From: Prevotellaceae bacterium
Lineage (GTDB): Bacteria; Bacteroidota; Bacteroidia; Bacteroidales; UBA932
Assembly (NCBI GenBank): GCA_031275145.1
Contig: JAISPE010000385.1
Coordinates: 1 to 8,046 of the forward strand
Direction: 5' to 3'
Length of the DNA stretch: 8,046 nucleotides
Positions within the stretch are counted from its first letter, which is position 1. Each line of letters starts with the position of its first letter. Made by a program: the position numbers and the translations under genes. Shown piece after piece: positions 1 to 7,257 of the stretch. A model generated the notes under the pieces. The model made no database searches and had not been told where the DNA came from. It was given only the letters and a program-made list of their open reading frames with translations.

Positions 1-32
1 GAAGAATCAGCGATGAAACAATCCACGATGGG

Positions 33-120
33 TCGTCATTGCGAGGAGCGTAGCGACGAAGCAATCCAGAAATCCACGACTTTCTGGATTGCTTCGTCGC
101 TGCGCTCCTCGCAATGACGA
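33..120. repeat. 88-bp near-perfect palindromic repeat
   Basis: Two 40-nt arms (33-72 and 81-120) are reverse complements at 39 of 40 positions and enclose an 8-nt loop (73-80). The outer ends read TCGTCATTGCGAGGAGCG and the inner ends GCAATCCAGAAA. The single mismatch pairs T51 with G102, so plus-strand RNA would keep a U-G wobble while minus-strand RNA would have an A-C mismatch. Part of the loop (AATCCACGA, 71-79) recurs at 20-28, just outside the left arm, which suggests a composite or partly duplicated insertion. Palindromic repeats with this GTCATTGCGAGGAGCG end are, from memory, dispersed in many bacterial genomes. No coding capacity is seen. It lies beyond the rpoB terminator, so the operon transcript should normally stop before reaching it. 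Confidence 0.93.
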
Positions 121-217
121 TGGAGCGGAAAACAGTTTTCTGCAAAAAAAACTCACAATTCTCACCCGTTTGATGTATAATCACAGAACTATACCGCGCA
201 TCCTGTCTCTCGCGCAC

Positions 218-250
218 AAAAAAAACCGCAAAGCATATACTTTGCGGTTT
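218..250 (-). terminator. Rho-independent terminator after rpoB
   Basis: Read on the minus strand, an 11-bp perfect stem (arms 240-250 and 223-233, core CCGCAAAG/CTTTGCGG) with a 6-nt loop is followed by eight uridines (complement of 218-225). The last three of these overlap the A-U pairs at the stem base. The stem begins 36 bp past the rpoB stop codon. This is a textbook intrinsic terminator and should end the secE-rpoB transcript. On the plus strand no U-tract follows the stem, so it is directional. Confidence 0.92.
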
Positions 251-286
251 CATTTTCATTAAAATATTCTTTTAAAACTAAAGTCC

Positions 287-3200
287 TTATTCCAGGAGAT
301 CTATGTTTAGACAGAGACCTTGCAGTTCGTGAATCAGCACGTTCAATGATTCGGGGATACCCGAGGCGGGCATATTGTCTCCTTTCACGATTGACTCATA
401 AGCCTTAGCCCTGCCCATCACATCGTCGGATTTGATAGTCAGTATTTCCTGAAGAATATGCGCTGCTCCGAAAGCTTCCAGAGCCCAGACCTCCATTTCT
501 CCAAAACGCTGACCGCCAAACTGAGCCTTACCTCCGAGAGGTTGCTGGGTAATCAGCGAGTACGGGCCTATTGATCTGGCGTGCATCTTGTCATCGACCA
601 TGTGACCGAGTTTCAACATATATATCACACCCACAGTTGCCGGCTGGTCAAACAGTTCACCCGTTCCACCGTCGCGCAGGCGGGTTTTTCCGTAACGCGG
701 AAGACCGGCCTTGTCCGTATATTCGGTGATATCATCGAGGCTTGCGCCGTCGAATATCGGGGTACTGAATTTTATATCCAGTTCTTTTCCTGCCCAGCCA
801 AGTACTGTCTCGTATATCTGACCAAGGTTCATACGCGAAGGCACACCCAGGGGATTCAGTACGATATCGACGATTGAGCCGTCTTCAAGGAACGGCATAT
901 CTTCGTCACGTACAACGCGAGCGACTATACCCTTGTTTCCGTGCCGTCCTGCCATTTTGTCTCCAACGCGGATTTTCCTTTTCTTGGCGATGTAAACCTT
1001 TGCCAGCTGGATGATACCCGTAGGAAGTTCGTCGCCTATAGTAATATTATACTTTTTGCGTTTCACTTCCGCGTCCAATTCCTTATATTTTGCAATATAG
1101 TTATGAACCATCCTCTTGATAAGCAGATTTTTTTCCTTGTCTGTTGTCCATCTGTTCGGATTCACAATATTGTAGTCAATATTTTGCAGGGATTTTATAT
1201 TGAATTTTTCACCCTTTGCAATTATTTCCGTACCGTAATAATCCGATACCGACTGGGAAGTTTTACCTTCGACAAGTTTAAACAATTTATCTATCAAGGT
1301 ATTCCGGATAAGCTTTTCTTTCTTTTCAAACTCGGCGTCCACTTCTGCCAGCAGAGTTTTCTCGCTTTGTTTAGAGCCTTTCTTCATCTCTTTCTGAGCG
1401 CGGGAGAACAGTTTTCTGTCAATAACCACTCCGTACAGCGACAGGGAAGCCTTCAGGGAAGCGTCTTTCACATCGCCGGCTTTATCGCCGAATATTGCAC
1501 GCAGCAGTTTTTCTTCGGGCGAGGGGTCGGATTCTCCTTTCGGAGTTATCTTGCCAATCAGTATATCACCCGGTTTGACTATTGCACCCACACGAATCAG
1601 TCCGTTTTTATCCAGATCTTTAGTCGCATCTTCGCTGACATTCGGTATGTCTGACGTCAATTCTTCGGCGCCGCGTTTCGTATCCCGCACTTCCATGATA
1701 TATTCATCTATATGGATACTTGTAAACACGTCTTCACGTACAAGGCGTTCCGACAGTACGATAGCATCCTCGAAGTTATATCCTTTCCATGGCATGAATG
1801 CGACTTTCAGGTTTCTGCCCAAAGCAAGCTCGCCCTTTTCGGTGGAATAGCCTTCGGTCAGAATCTTTCCCTTAAACACCTTTTCGCCCTTACGGACTAT
1901 CGGTCTGAGATTGATACACGTATTCTGATTTGTTTTAAGATAAATCGTCAATTTGTATATCGTGATTTCGGGATCGAAACTTACTAATTTTTCGGTTTCG
2001 GTCATTTCGTAACGCACATGTATTTCACGTGCATCCACATACACGATTACTCCGTCGGCTTTCGCCACAATCTGTGTACGGCTATCCCTCACAACTTCGC
2101 TTTCTATGCCTGTTCCGACTATCGGAGATTCGGGCGAAACCAGCGGTACAGCCTGACGCATCATGTTTGATCCCATCAGTGCGCGGTTTGCGTCGTCGTG
2201 TTCGAGGAAAGGAATCAGCGATGCCGCTATCGATGCAATCTGATTGGGCGCAATGTCGATCATATCAACCTTGTCTATCTGAGCAAGCGGATAATCGGAT
2301 TCTATCCTTGACTTCACTTTGTCGTGGACAAAACTGCCGTCGTCGTTCACCTCTGCGTTGGACTGGGCAATCATCTTAAATTCCTCATCTTCGGCGCTCA
2401 TGTATACTATGCCTTCGGGAGATAAATCGATTTTCGAATCTTTAAGAAGCCTGTAAGGCGTTTCTATAAACCCGAGTTCGTTTATTTTAGCATAAACGCA
2501 CAGGGACGATATCAAACCGATATTCGGTCCTTCGGGCGTCTCTATCGGGCATAAACGGCCATAATGAGTGTAGTGTACGTCACGAACCTCAAAACCTGCA
2601 CGTTCGCGTGACAGTCCGCCTGATCCCAGCGCCGACAGCCGGCGTTTATGAGTCATTTCCGCAAGAGGATTTGTCTGATCCATAAACTGCGACAGCTGAT
2701 TTGTGCCGAAGAATGAGTTAATTACCGATGACAGCGTTTTCGCGTTTATCAAATCTATCGGAGTAAAGACCTCATTGTCTCTGACATTCATACGTTCGCG
2801 AATAGTGCGCGCCATACGCGCCAGACCTATACCGAACTGATTTGCCAGCTGTTCGCCCACCGTACGTACTCGACGGTTGCTTAAATGGTCGATATCATCC
2901 ACATCTGCTTTTGAGTTTATCAACTGAATCAGATATTTGATGATGGATATAATATCCTCGCGCGTCAAGACTTTCAAATCCGGGGATGTGCCCAGATTCA
3001 GCTTTCTGTTGAGTCTGAACCGTCCAACTTCTCCCAGATCATAGCGTTTGTCTGAGAAAAACAGTTTTTCGATCACATCTCTTGCCGTAGCCTCGTCGGG
3101 CGGTTCGGAGTTTCTCAACTGCCGATAAATATATACGACAGCTTCCTTTTCGGAATTTGAAGGATCTTTCTGCAACGTGTTATATATGATTGCATAATCC

Positions 3201-4108
3201 GAAATATTGGCCGATTCCTTGTGCAGGAGAATCGACTTTGTACCCGAATTTACAATCATTTCGAGATGATCTTCTTCCAGAACGGTTTCCCTGTCGATAA
3301 TGACCTCGTTACGTTCTATTGAAACGACTTCGCCCGTATCTTCATCGACAAAATCTTCGACCCATGTTTTCAGTACGCGTGCAGCAAGTTTTCGTCCTGT
3401 TATTTTCTTTAAGGACGCCGAACTTACTTTCACTTCGTCTGCCAGTCCGAAAATTTCCAGGATATCCTTGTCTGTTTCGAATCCGATTGCACGCAAAAGA
3501 GTTGTCACCGGCAGTTTCTTTTTTCTGTCGATATAAGCGTACATCACATTATTGATATCCGTAGCAAACTCAATCCACGACCCTCTGAAAGGAATAATCC
3601 TTGCCGAATAGAGTTTTGTACCGTTTGCATGGATACTTTGCCCGAAAAATACACCGGGCGACCGGTGTAACTGCGAGACAATTACCCTTTCAGCCCCGTT
3701 TATTACAAACGAGCCTTTGGGTGTCATGTATGGAACTGTTCCCAGATAAACATCCTGTACTTCCGTATCGAAATCCTCGTGTTCGGGATCGGTACAGTAG
3801 AGTTTTAGCTTTGCTTTCAAAGGAACACTGTATGTCAATCCTCTTTCCAAACATTCCTCTATGGAATATCGCGGCGGATCAACAAAATAATCCAGAAATT
3901 CGAGGACGAAATTGTTGCGGGTGTCCGTTATCGGGAAATTTTCCTGAAACACCTTGAACAGTCCCTCGTTCTTTCTATTTTCAGGAGTGGTTTCCAGCTG
4001 GAAAAAATCCTGAAACGACTTTAACTGTATCTCCAGAAAATCGGGATACTCTAACTTGTTTTTTATGGAGGAAAAGTTTACCCTCCCGTTGACTATATTC
4101 TGAGCCAT
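287..4108 (-). CDS. rpoB: DNA-directed RNA polymerase subunit beta
   Basis: This is the beta subunit of the core RNA polymerase, which with beta' forms the active-centre cleft; it acts in the cytoplasm on the nucleoid. The 1273 residues are full length for Bacteroidota (E. coli has 1342). Visible landmarks are the N-terminal protrusion and lobe, the rifampicin-binding cluster (about 468-499), the ETPEGPNIGL segment (523-532), the flap region (about 857-902), a lysine/glutamate-rich, probably helical insert (about 903-1020), the active-site GDKMAGRHGNKG segment (1049-1060), and the C-terminal clamp-contacting region that includes QPLGGKAQFGGQRFGEMEVWALE. Residues matching E. coli Q513, D516, H526, R529, S531 and L533 are Q474, D477, H487, R490, S492 and L494, all as in rifampicin-sensitive enzymes. 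S496 replaces the usual proline (E. coli P535). The start is the first ATG, gives the expected MAQNIVNGRVNF terminus, and has no Shine-Dalgarno sequence. rplL lies 92 bp upstream. rpoC does not follow within the window. Confidence 0.99.
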   Translation of the reverse strand: MAQNIVNGRVNFSSIKNKLEYPDFLEIQLKSFQDFFQLETTPENRKNEGLFKVFQENFPITDTRNNFVLEFLDYFVDPPRYSIEECLERGLTYSVPLKAKLKLYCTDPEHEDFDTEVQDVYLGTVPYMTPKGSFVINGAERVIVSQLHRSPGVFFGQSIHANGTKLYSARIIPFRGSWIEFATDINNVMYAYIDRKKKLPVTTLLRAIGFETDKDILEIFGLADEVKVSSASLKKITGRKLAARVLKTWVEDFVDEDTGEVVSIERNEVIIDRETVLEEDHLEMIVNSGTKSILLHKESANISDYAIIYNTLQKDPSNSEKEAVVYIYRQLRNSEPPDEATARDVIEKLFFSDKRYDLGEVGRFRLNRKLNLGTSPDLKVLTREDIISIIKYLIQLINSKADVDDIDHLSNRRVRTVGEQLANQFGIGLARMARTIRERMNVRDNEVFTPIDLINAKTLSSVINSFFGTNQLSQFMDQTNPLAEMTHKRRLSALGSGGLSRERAGFEVRDVHYTHYGRLCPIETPEGPNIGLISSLCVYAKINELGFIETPYRLLKDSKIDLSPEGIVYMSAEDEEFKMIAQSNAEVNDDGSFVHDKVKSRIESDYPLAQIDKVDMIDIAPNQIASIAASLIPFLEHDDANRALMGSNMMRQAVPLVSPESPIVGTGIESEVVRDSRTQIVAKADGVIVYVDAREIHVRYEMTETEKLVSFDPEITIYKLTIYLKTNQNTCINLRPIVRKGEKVFKGKILTEGYSTEKGELALGRNLKVAFMPWKGYNFEDAIVLSERLVREDVFTSIHIDEYIMEVRDTKRGAEELTSDIPNVSEDATKDLDKNGLIRVGAIVKPGDILIGKITPKGESDPSPEEKLLRAIFGDKAGDVKDASLKASLSLYGVVIDRKLFSRAQKEMKKGSKQSEKTLLAEVDAEFEKKEKLIRNTLIDKLFKLVEGKTSQSVSDYYGTEIIAKGEKFNIKSLQNIDYNIVNPNRWTTDKEKNLLIKRMVHNYIAKYKELDAEVKRKKYNITIGDELPTGIIQLAKVYIAKKRKIRVGDKMAGRHGNKGIVARVVRDEDMPFLEDGSIVDIVLNPLGVPSRMNLGQIYETVLGWAGKELDIKFSTPIFDGASLDDITEYTDKAGLPRYGKTRLRDGGTGELFDQPATVGVIYMLKLGHMVDDKMHARSIGPYSLITQQPLGGKAQFGGQRFGEMEVWALEAFGAAHILQEILTIKSDDVMGRAKAYESIVKGDNMPASGIPESLNVLIHELQGLCLNIDLLE

Positions 4109-4147
4109 AACTCGAAGACTTGCTGAAAATTAATTGATTAAATGACA

Positions 4148-4194
4148 AAAGGCTTAGGGCTGTTATGCCCTAAACCTAACCTTTAAGCCAAAGG
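4148..4194 (-). promoter_or_regulatory. rplL-rpoB intergenic RNA structure, possible attenuator
   Basis: Read on the minus strand, the 92-nt spacer between rplL and rpoB can fold in competing ways. TTAGGGC (4173-4167) pairs with GCCCTAA (4160-4154) around a 6-nt loop. Alternatively AAAGG followed by TTAGG (4184-4175) pairs with CCTAA and CCTTT (4158-4148) with one bulged G; these options exclude each other because both use CCTAA. The same AAAGG (4184-4180) can also pair with an upstream CCTTT (4194-4190). The 3' arm ends in only four U residues, so it would be a weak terminator at best. In E. coli an attenuator and an RNase III site lie in the equivalent spacer and lower rpoB expression relative to the L12 gene. 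A similar role here is inference. Confidence 0.45.
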
Positions 4195-4200
4195 CGAGTC

Positions 4201-4578
4201 TTATTTAATTTCAACCTCTCCTCCGGCATCTTCTATCTGTGCCTTAATTGATTCCGCTTCAACTTTGGAAACTTTTTCCTTAATTGCTTTCGGAGCAGCA
4301 TCAACCAGCTCCTTAGCTTCTTTCAATCCGGCGCCTATAATTTCTTTTACAACTTTAACTATTTGCAACTTAGCCTGTCCCGGGGAAACTAATACTACGT
4401 CAAACTCAGTTTGTTCGGCAACCGCAGCAGCGCCGCCTTCGGCAGGAGCGGCAGCTACAGCTACAGCCGCAGCAGCAGGCTCAATGCCATACTCTTCTTT
4501 CAATATTGTAGCAAGTTCCTGTACCTCTTTTACGGTAAGGTTTACTAACTCTTCTGCAAATTTCTTTATATCAGCCAT
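4201..4578 (-). CDS. rplL: 50S ribosomal protein L7/L12
   Basis: This is the multicopy stalk protein of the large ribosomal subunit; it recruits translation GTPases and stimulates their GTP hydrolysis. The 125 residues match the usual length. An N-terminal dimerisation helix pair (about 1-32) is followed by an alanine-rich flexible hinge (34-55) and the conserved C-terminal domain (57-125), with EFDVVLVSPG at its start, the factor-binding helix region around GLKEAKELVDAAPKAIKE, and the end EDAGGEVEIK. It lies 45 bp downstream of rplJ, whose product anchors L12 dimers to the ribosome, and 92 bp upstream of rpoB. The AT-rich leader (AAATAAAA before ATG) has no Shine-Dalgarno sequence, as is common in Bacteroidota. 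Nothing looks truncated or altered. Confidence 0.99.
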   Translation of the reverse strand: MADIKKFAEELVNLTVKEVQELATILKEEYGIEPAAAAVAVAAAPAEGGAAAVAEQTEFDVVLVSPGQAKLQIVKVVKEIIGAGLKEAKELVDAAPKAIKEKVSKVEAESIKAQIEDAGGEVEIK

Positions 4579-4623
4579 TTTTATTTTAGATTTATAAATT
4601 AATAATTCGAATTTTTTGTTTAT

Positions 4624-5151
4624 TTACTCGGATCGCTCCGACAGTGTTTTAACAATTCCTGCAATTTTTTGTCCGGCATTGCCCTGCAACGCCGAAATAA
4701 CATTTTTCGCCGGAGATTGCAATAAAGAAATGATGTCTCCTATCAATTCTTCGCGAGATTTGATATTCACCAATTCATCCAATATATTTGCCCCGATATA
4801 CGCACATTCCTGAGCGTATGCACCTTTCAGCGCCGGCTTGTCATGGCCTGCCTTGTGAAATTCTTTTATCAGTTTGGCAGGGGTATTCGCGTTTTCGCTG
4901 AACATGACAGCTGTGGGACCTTCCAAAACGCCATATATGTCCGCTTCCTGAAAATTATTCTTCTCCAAAGCTTTCTTCAACAGTGTGTTTTTTAACACAA
5001 CCAGTTTGACGTCTTTCTCGAAACATAACTTTCTCAGTTGATAAGTCGCTCCGGCATTTAATCCTGAAATATCAGTTATATAGAAATTCGGATATGTGTT
5101 TAACTTTTCCGTGATACTGTCTATAATCGCTGTTTTATCTTCTTTTTTCAT
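4624..5151 (-). CDS. rplJ: 50S ribosomal protein L10
   Basis: L10 forms the base of the ribosomal stalk. It binds 23S rRNA next to L11 and carries L7/L12 dimers on its C-terminal helix. The 175 residues are typical. The N-terminal rRNA-binding domain includes FYITDISGLNAG (23-34) and VVLKNTLLKKAL (51-62), followed by GPTAVMFS (78-85). The C-terminal stretch from about 141 (ISLLQSPAKNVISALQ onward) is the predicted long helix for L12 binding. It lies 22 bp after rplA and 45 bp before rplL. In other bacteria the L10-L12 complex represses its own mRNA through a leader upstream of rplJ. Here the 22-bp gap is too short for such a leader, so any equivalent would have to lie within the 3' end of rplA. 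The start ATG follows an A-run and has no Shine-Dalgarno sequence. Confidence 0.98.
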   Translation of the reverse strand: MKKEDKTAIIDSITEKLNTYPNFYITDISGLNAGATYQLRKLCFEKDVKLVVLKNTLLKKALEKNNFQEADIYGVLEGPTAVMFSENANTPAKLIKEFHKAGHDKPALKGAYAQECAYIGANILDELVNIKSREELIGDIISLLQSPAKNVISALQGNAGQKIAGIVKTLSERSE

Positions 5152-5173
5152 TTTTTTAATCTTGATTTAATGC

Positions 5174-5869
5174 TTATTCGGCAATTGACTTTGGGTCTAT
5201 CGCCAGACCTGCGCTCATCGTTGAAGACAGATAGATACTTTTTATATATGTGCCTTTGGCTGCACGTGGTTTCAACTTGATAACCATATCGATAAACTCC
5301 TTTACGTTAGCCATGATACTCTCATCGGGAAACGACAGTTTGCCGATTCCGCTGTGTACAATACCTGTTTTATCCACTCTGAAGTCTATTTTACCGGCTT
5401 TGACTTCCTGAACCGCCTTACCTACTTCCATTGTTACGGTACCGGTTTTGGGGTTAGGCATCAGTCCTCTCGGACCCAGAATCCTTCCCACCTGACCGAT
5501 TTTAGCCATAACGTTTGGAGTAGCGACGATTACATCTACGTCTGTCCAGCCGTTTTTAATTTTTTCGATATACTCGTCAAGCCCTACATAATCGGCGCCG
5601 CTTTCGGTAGCCTCATTTTCCTTGTCGGGAGTACAAAGTACCAGCACCCGTGTAACTTTACCCGTTCCATGCGGAAGCGTTACCACACCGCGAACCATCT
5701 GGTCCGCTTTGCGGGGGTCGACGCCCAAACGAACAGCTATATCAACCGATGCATCAAATTTAGTATAGCTTATCTCTTTCAACAATTTAGTCGCTTCCGA
5801 CAGCTTATACTGCTTACCCGGCTCAATCCTGGATTTTACCAGTTTTTGATTTTTTGTTAATCTACTCAT
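5174..5869 (-). CDS. rplA: 50S ribosomal protein L1
   Basis: L1 binds the mobile L1 stalk of 23S rRNA and helps release deacylated tRNA from the E site. In several bacteria it also represses its own mRNA. The 231 residues are normal for the family. The L1 signature is clear: IGQVGRILGPRGLMPNPKTG (124-143), preceded by an alpha/beta domain with VRLGVDPRKADQMVRGVVTLPHGTGK (about 46-71). The C-terminal part returns to domain I and contains AAKGTYIKSIYLSSTMSAGL (203-222), matching the usual L1 end. It lies 13 bp after rplK and 22 bp before rplJ. The start MSRLTKNQK is the expected terminus, and no Shine-Dalgarno sequence precedes it. No L1-binding mRNA mimic could be identified by eye. Confidence 0.99.
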   Translation of the reverse strand: MSRLTKNQKLVKSRIEPGKQYKLSEATKLLKEISYTKFDASVDIAVRLGVDPRKADQMVRGVVTLPHGTGKVTRVLVLCTPDKENEATESGADYVGLDEYIEKIKNGWTDVDVIVATPNVMAKIGQVGRILGPRGLMPNPKTGTVTMEVGKAVQEVKAGKIDFRVDKTGIVHSGIGKLSFPDESIMANVKEFIDMVIKLKPRAAKGTYIKSIYLSSTMSAGLAIDPKSIAE

Positions 5870-5882
5870 TTTCGCATGTAAT

Positions 5883-6332
5883 TTATGATTCTACATTTTC
5901 GGAAAAATTACCTTCCACTTTTATTCCCATACTGCGGGCAGTGCCTGCGACCATACGCATAGCCGCTCCGATTGTGAATGAATTCATATCCGGCATTTTG
6001 TCTTCAGCAATTGCACGTATCTGTTTCCATGACACACTCGCAACCTTGTTTCTGTTCGGCTCGGCCGAACCTTTGCTCAGCTTTGCCGCTTCTTTCAACT
6101 GTATTGCAACAGGCGGCTGTTTTATGATAAACGTAAACGACTTATCTGAGAAAACAGTAATAATGACAGGCAAAACTTTCCCTGCCTTATCCTGCGTCCG
6201 CGCATTGAACTGCTTACAAAACTCCATTATGTTTACGCCCTTCGATCCCAGCGCCGGTCCTACCGGTGGCGAGGGATTTGCTGCTCCGCCCTTTATCTGA
6301 AGTTTAATTAGCCCTACGACTTCTTTTGCCAT
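5883..6332 (-). CDS. rplK: 50S ribosomal protein L11
   Basis: L11 binds the GTPase-associated region of 23S rRNA at the base of the L10/L12 stalk, the site targeted by thiostrepton. The 149 residues are standard (E. coli 142). The N-terminal domain shows KLQIKGGAANPSPPVGPALG (10-29), with the conserved prolines P23 and P26 used in thiostrepton contact, then GVNIMEFCKQFNART (32-46). The C-terminal rRNA-binding domain ends with AAMRMVAGTARSMGIKVEG, the L11 signature. The segment just before it reads SFTIGAAMRM, whereas many homologues have a longer NAND-like loop; this is a minor difference. nusG ends 18 bp upstream and rplA begins 13 bp downstream. Translation probably starts at this ATG because MAKEVVGLIKLQIKGG is the canonical terminus. 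Confidence 0.99.
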   Translation of the reverse strand: MAKEVVGLIKLQIKGGAANPSPPVGPALGSKGVNIMEFCKQFNARTQDKAGKVLPVIITVFSDKSFTFIIKQPPVAIQLKEAAKLSKGSAEPNRNKVASVSWKQIRAIAEDKMPDMNSFTIGAAMRMVAGTARSMGIKVEGNFSENVES

Positions 6333-6350
6333 AATTAATTATTATTTTTT

Positions 6351-6905
6351 TTACTCCTTTTCTACCTGAACAAAATTGAGCTCCAGAGGTGTTTTGCGCT
6401 CAAATATTTTTACCATTACCTTCAATTTCTTCTTTTCTTCGTTAACCTCTTCTATGGTCCCCGAAAAACCGTTAAACGGCCCGTCGATAACCTTAATCGG
6501 CTCGCCGACAAAGAACGGGGTTGCTATTTCTTCCCCCGAATTTTCCGATAACTTGTCAACATGTCCCAATATCCGGTTTACCTCCGAAGCACGCAAGGGA
6601 ACGGGATCGCCGCCTTTCGTTTCCGACAAAAAACCGGCAACATTAGGTATGTTGCGCAATACATGAACTACTTCACCTTCTAAAATTGCTTCTACAAAGA
6701 CATATCCGGCATAAAATATGCGTTCCGCGCTTACTTTTTTGCCGTTTTTTATCTGATATATTTTTTCCGTAGGAATCAGTACCTGGGTTACATAGTCTTC
6801 GAGATTCAGATTCCGGATCTCGCTTTCTATGTACTCCTTGACTTTCTTTTCCTTACCGCCTACGGAGCGTAATACATACCATTTTTTTCCTGTTTCTTCT
6901 GCCAT
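6351..6905 (-). CDS. nusG: Transcription termination/antitermination protein NusG
   Basis: NusG is a universal elongation factor that bridges the RNA polymerase clamp and, through its KOW domain, contacts Rho or ribosomal protein S10. The 184 residues match the usual two-domain form. The NGN domain runs from about 7 to 115 (KKWYVLRSVGGKEKKVKEYI at 7-26, RIFYAGYVFVEA at 62-73, NIPNVAGFL at 85-93). The KOW domain is at about 130-183 (FVGEPIKVIDGPFNGFSGTI at 132-151), ending in ELNFVQVEKE. No extra insertion domain is seen in the NGN region. It lies 39 bp after secE and 18 bp before rplK, the widely conserved order. The ATG gives the expected MAEETGKKWYVLR start; the leader TTGTTGATATT has no Shine-Dalgarno sequence. 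Confidence 0.99.
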   Translation of the reverse strand: MAEETGKKWYVLRSVGGKEKKVKEYIESEIRNLNLEDYVTQVLIPTEKIYQIKNGKKVSAERIFYAGYVFVEAILEGEVVHVLRNIPNVAGFLSETKGGDPVPLRASEVNRILGHVDKLSENSGEEIATPFFVGEPIKVIDGPFNGFSGTIEEVNEEKKKLKVMVKIFERKTPLELNFVQVEKE

Positions 6906-6944
6906 AATATCAACAATTTACTTTGAAAAACATCATTCAGCAAT

Positions 6945-7157
6945 CTAATTTGAAGTTTCTGTTCCTAACAAGATCGAATAAATGACTTTGATTATGTTTT
7001 CAAAACTAATATCCATAACAAAAACTATCAGGGCAAAGATTATCGACGCTATCATCACCAGTATCGCGCTGCTTTGCAAATCTTTCCATGTAGGCCATGT
7101 TACTTTTGTGGCAAGTTCCACATAAACGTCTCTCAGATACATTCTAATTTTGTTCAT
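6945..7157 (-). CDS. secE: Preprotein translocase subunit SecE
   Basis: SecE is the small clamp subunit of the SecYEG protein channel in the inner membrane and stabilises SecY. The 70 residues correspond to the short, single-span form common outside the gammaproteobacteria (E. coli has three spans in 127 residues). An amphipathic N-terminal helix leads into the conserved KVTWPTWKDL motif (18-27), then one membrane segment (about 30-50, AILVMIASIIFALIVFVMD), then a short amphipathic tail. It is the first gene of the minus-strand unit, 39 bp before nusG. The annotated ATG gives the family-like start MNKIRMYLRDVYVEL. A GGA lies almost against the ATG, too close to act as a Shine-Dalgarno site. 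The codon TAG ends the frame; the other genes here end in TAA. Confidence 0.97.
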   Translation of the reverse strand: MNKIRMYLRDVYVELATKVTWPTWKDLQSSAILVMIASIIFALIVFVMDISFENIIKVIYSILLGTETSN

Positions 7158-7174
7158 TCCTTTTCGGATTTTAT

Positions 7175-7210
7175 GTGAAGAACAAGACGGAAGCGCTTCT
7201 TTTTCTTCAC
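7175..7210 (-). promoter_or_regulatory. Stem-loop in the secE mRNA leader
   Basis: GTGAAGAA and TTCTTCAC form an 8-bp perfect outer stem (7175-7182 with 7203-7210). After one A-G mismatch a 4-bp inner helix (AAGA/TCTT) follows, with a 10-nt loop containing the self-complementary GAAGCGCTTC stretch. The hairpin ends 17 nt before the secE start codon and lies inside the predicted leader. No U-tract follows on the minus strand, so it is not an intrinsic terminator for this operon. A role in translation or mRNA stability of the leader is possible but unproven. Confidence 0.5.
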
Positions 7211-7257
7211 CTGTTTCTTTAACTCAAACGTCCGTAACAACGTCCGATTTCAGGGCG

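Noticed and set aside
124..150. GGAAAACAGTTTTC near an A-run, like a terminator
   Set aside because: The palindrome leaves almost no loop, and the T-run on the minus strand precedes the hairpin instead of following it.
176..181. TATAAT on the plus strand, like a sigma70 -10 box
   Set aside because: Bacteroidota primary sigma factors use TAnnTTTG; no -35 partner or downstream plus-strand gene supports it.
581..3957. Several open frames on the plus strand opposite rpoB (for example 941-1654, 2029-2379, 3601-3957)
   Set aside because: They are antisense shadows of a highly conserved full-length gene, have no recognisable families and no promoter signals, and their composition follows the rpoB codons.
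4265..6666. Plus-strand open frames opposite rplL, rplJ, rplA, rplK and nusG
   Set aside because: Each mirrors a confidently identified ribosomal or nusG gene in another frame and shows no protein features of its own.
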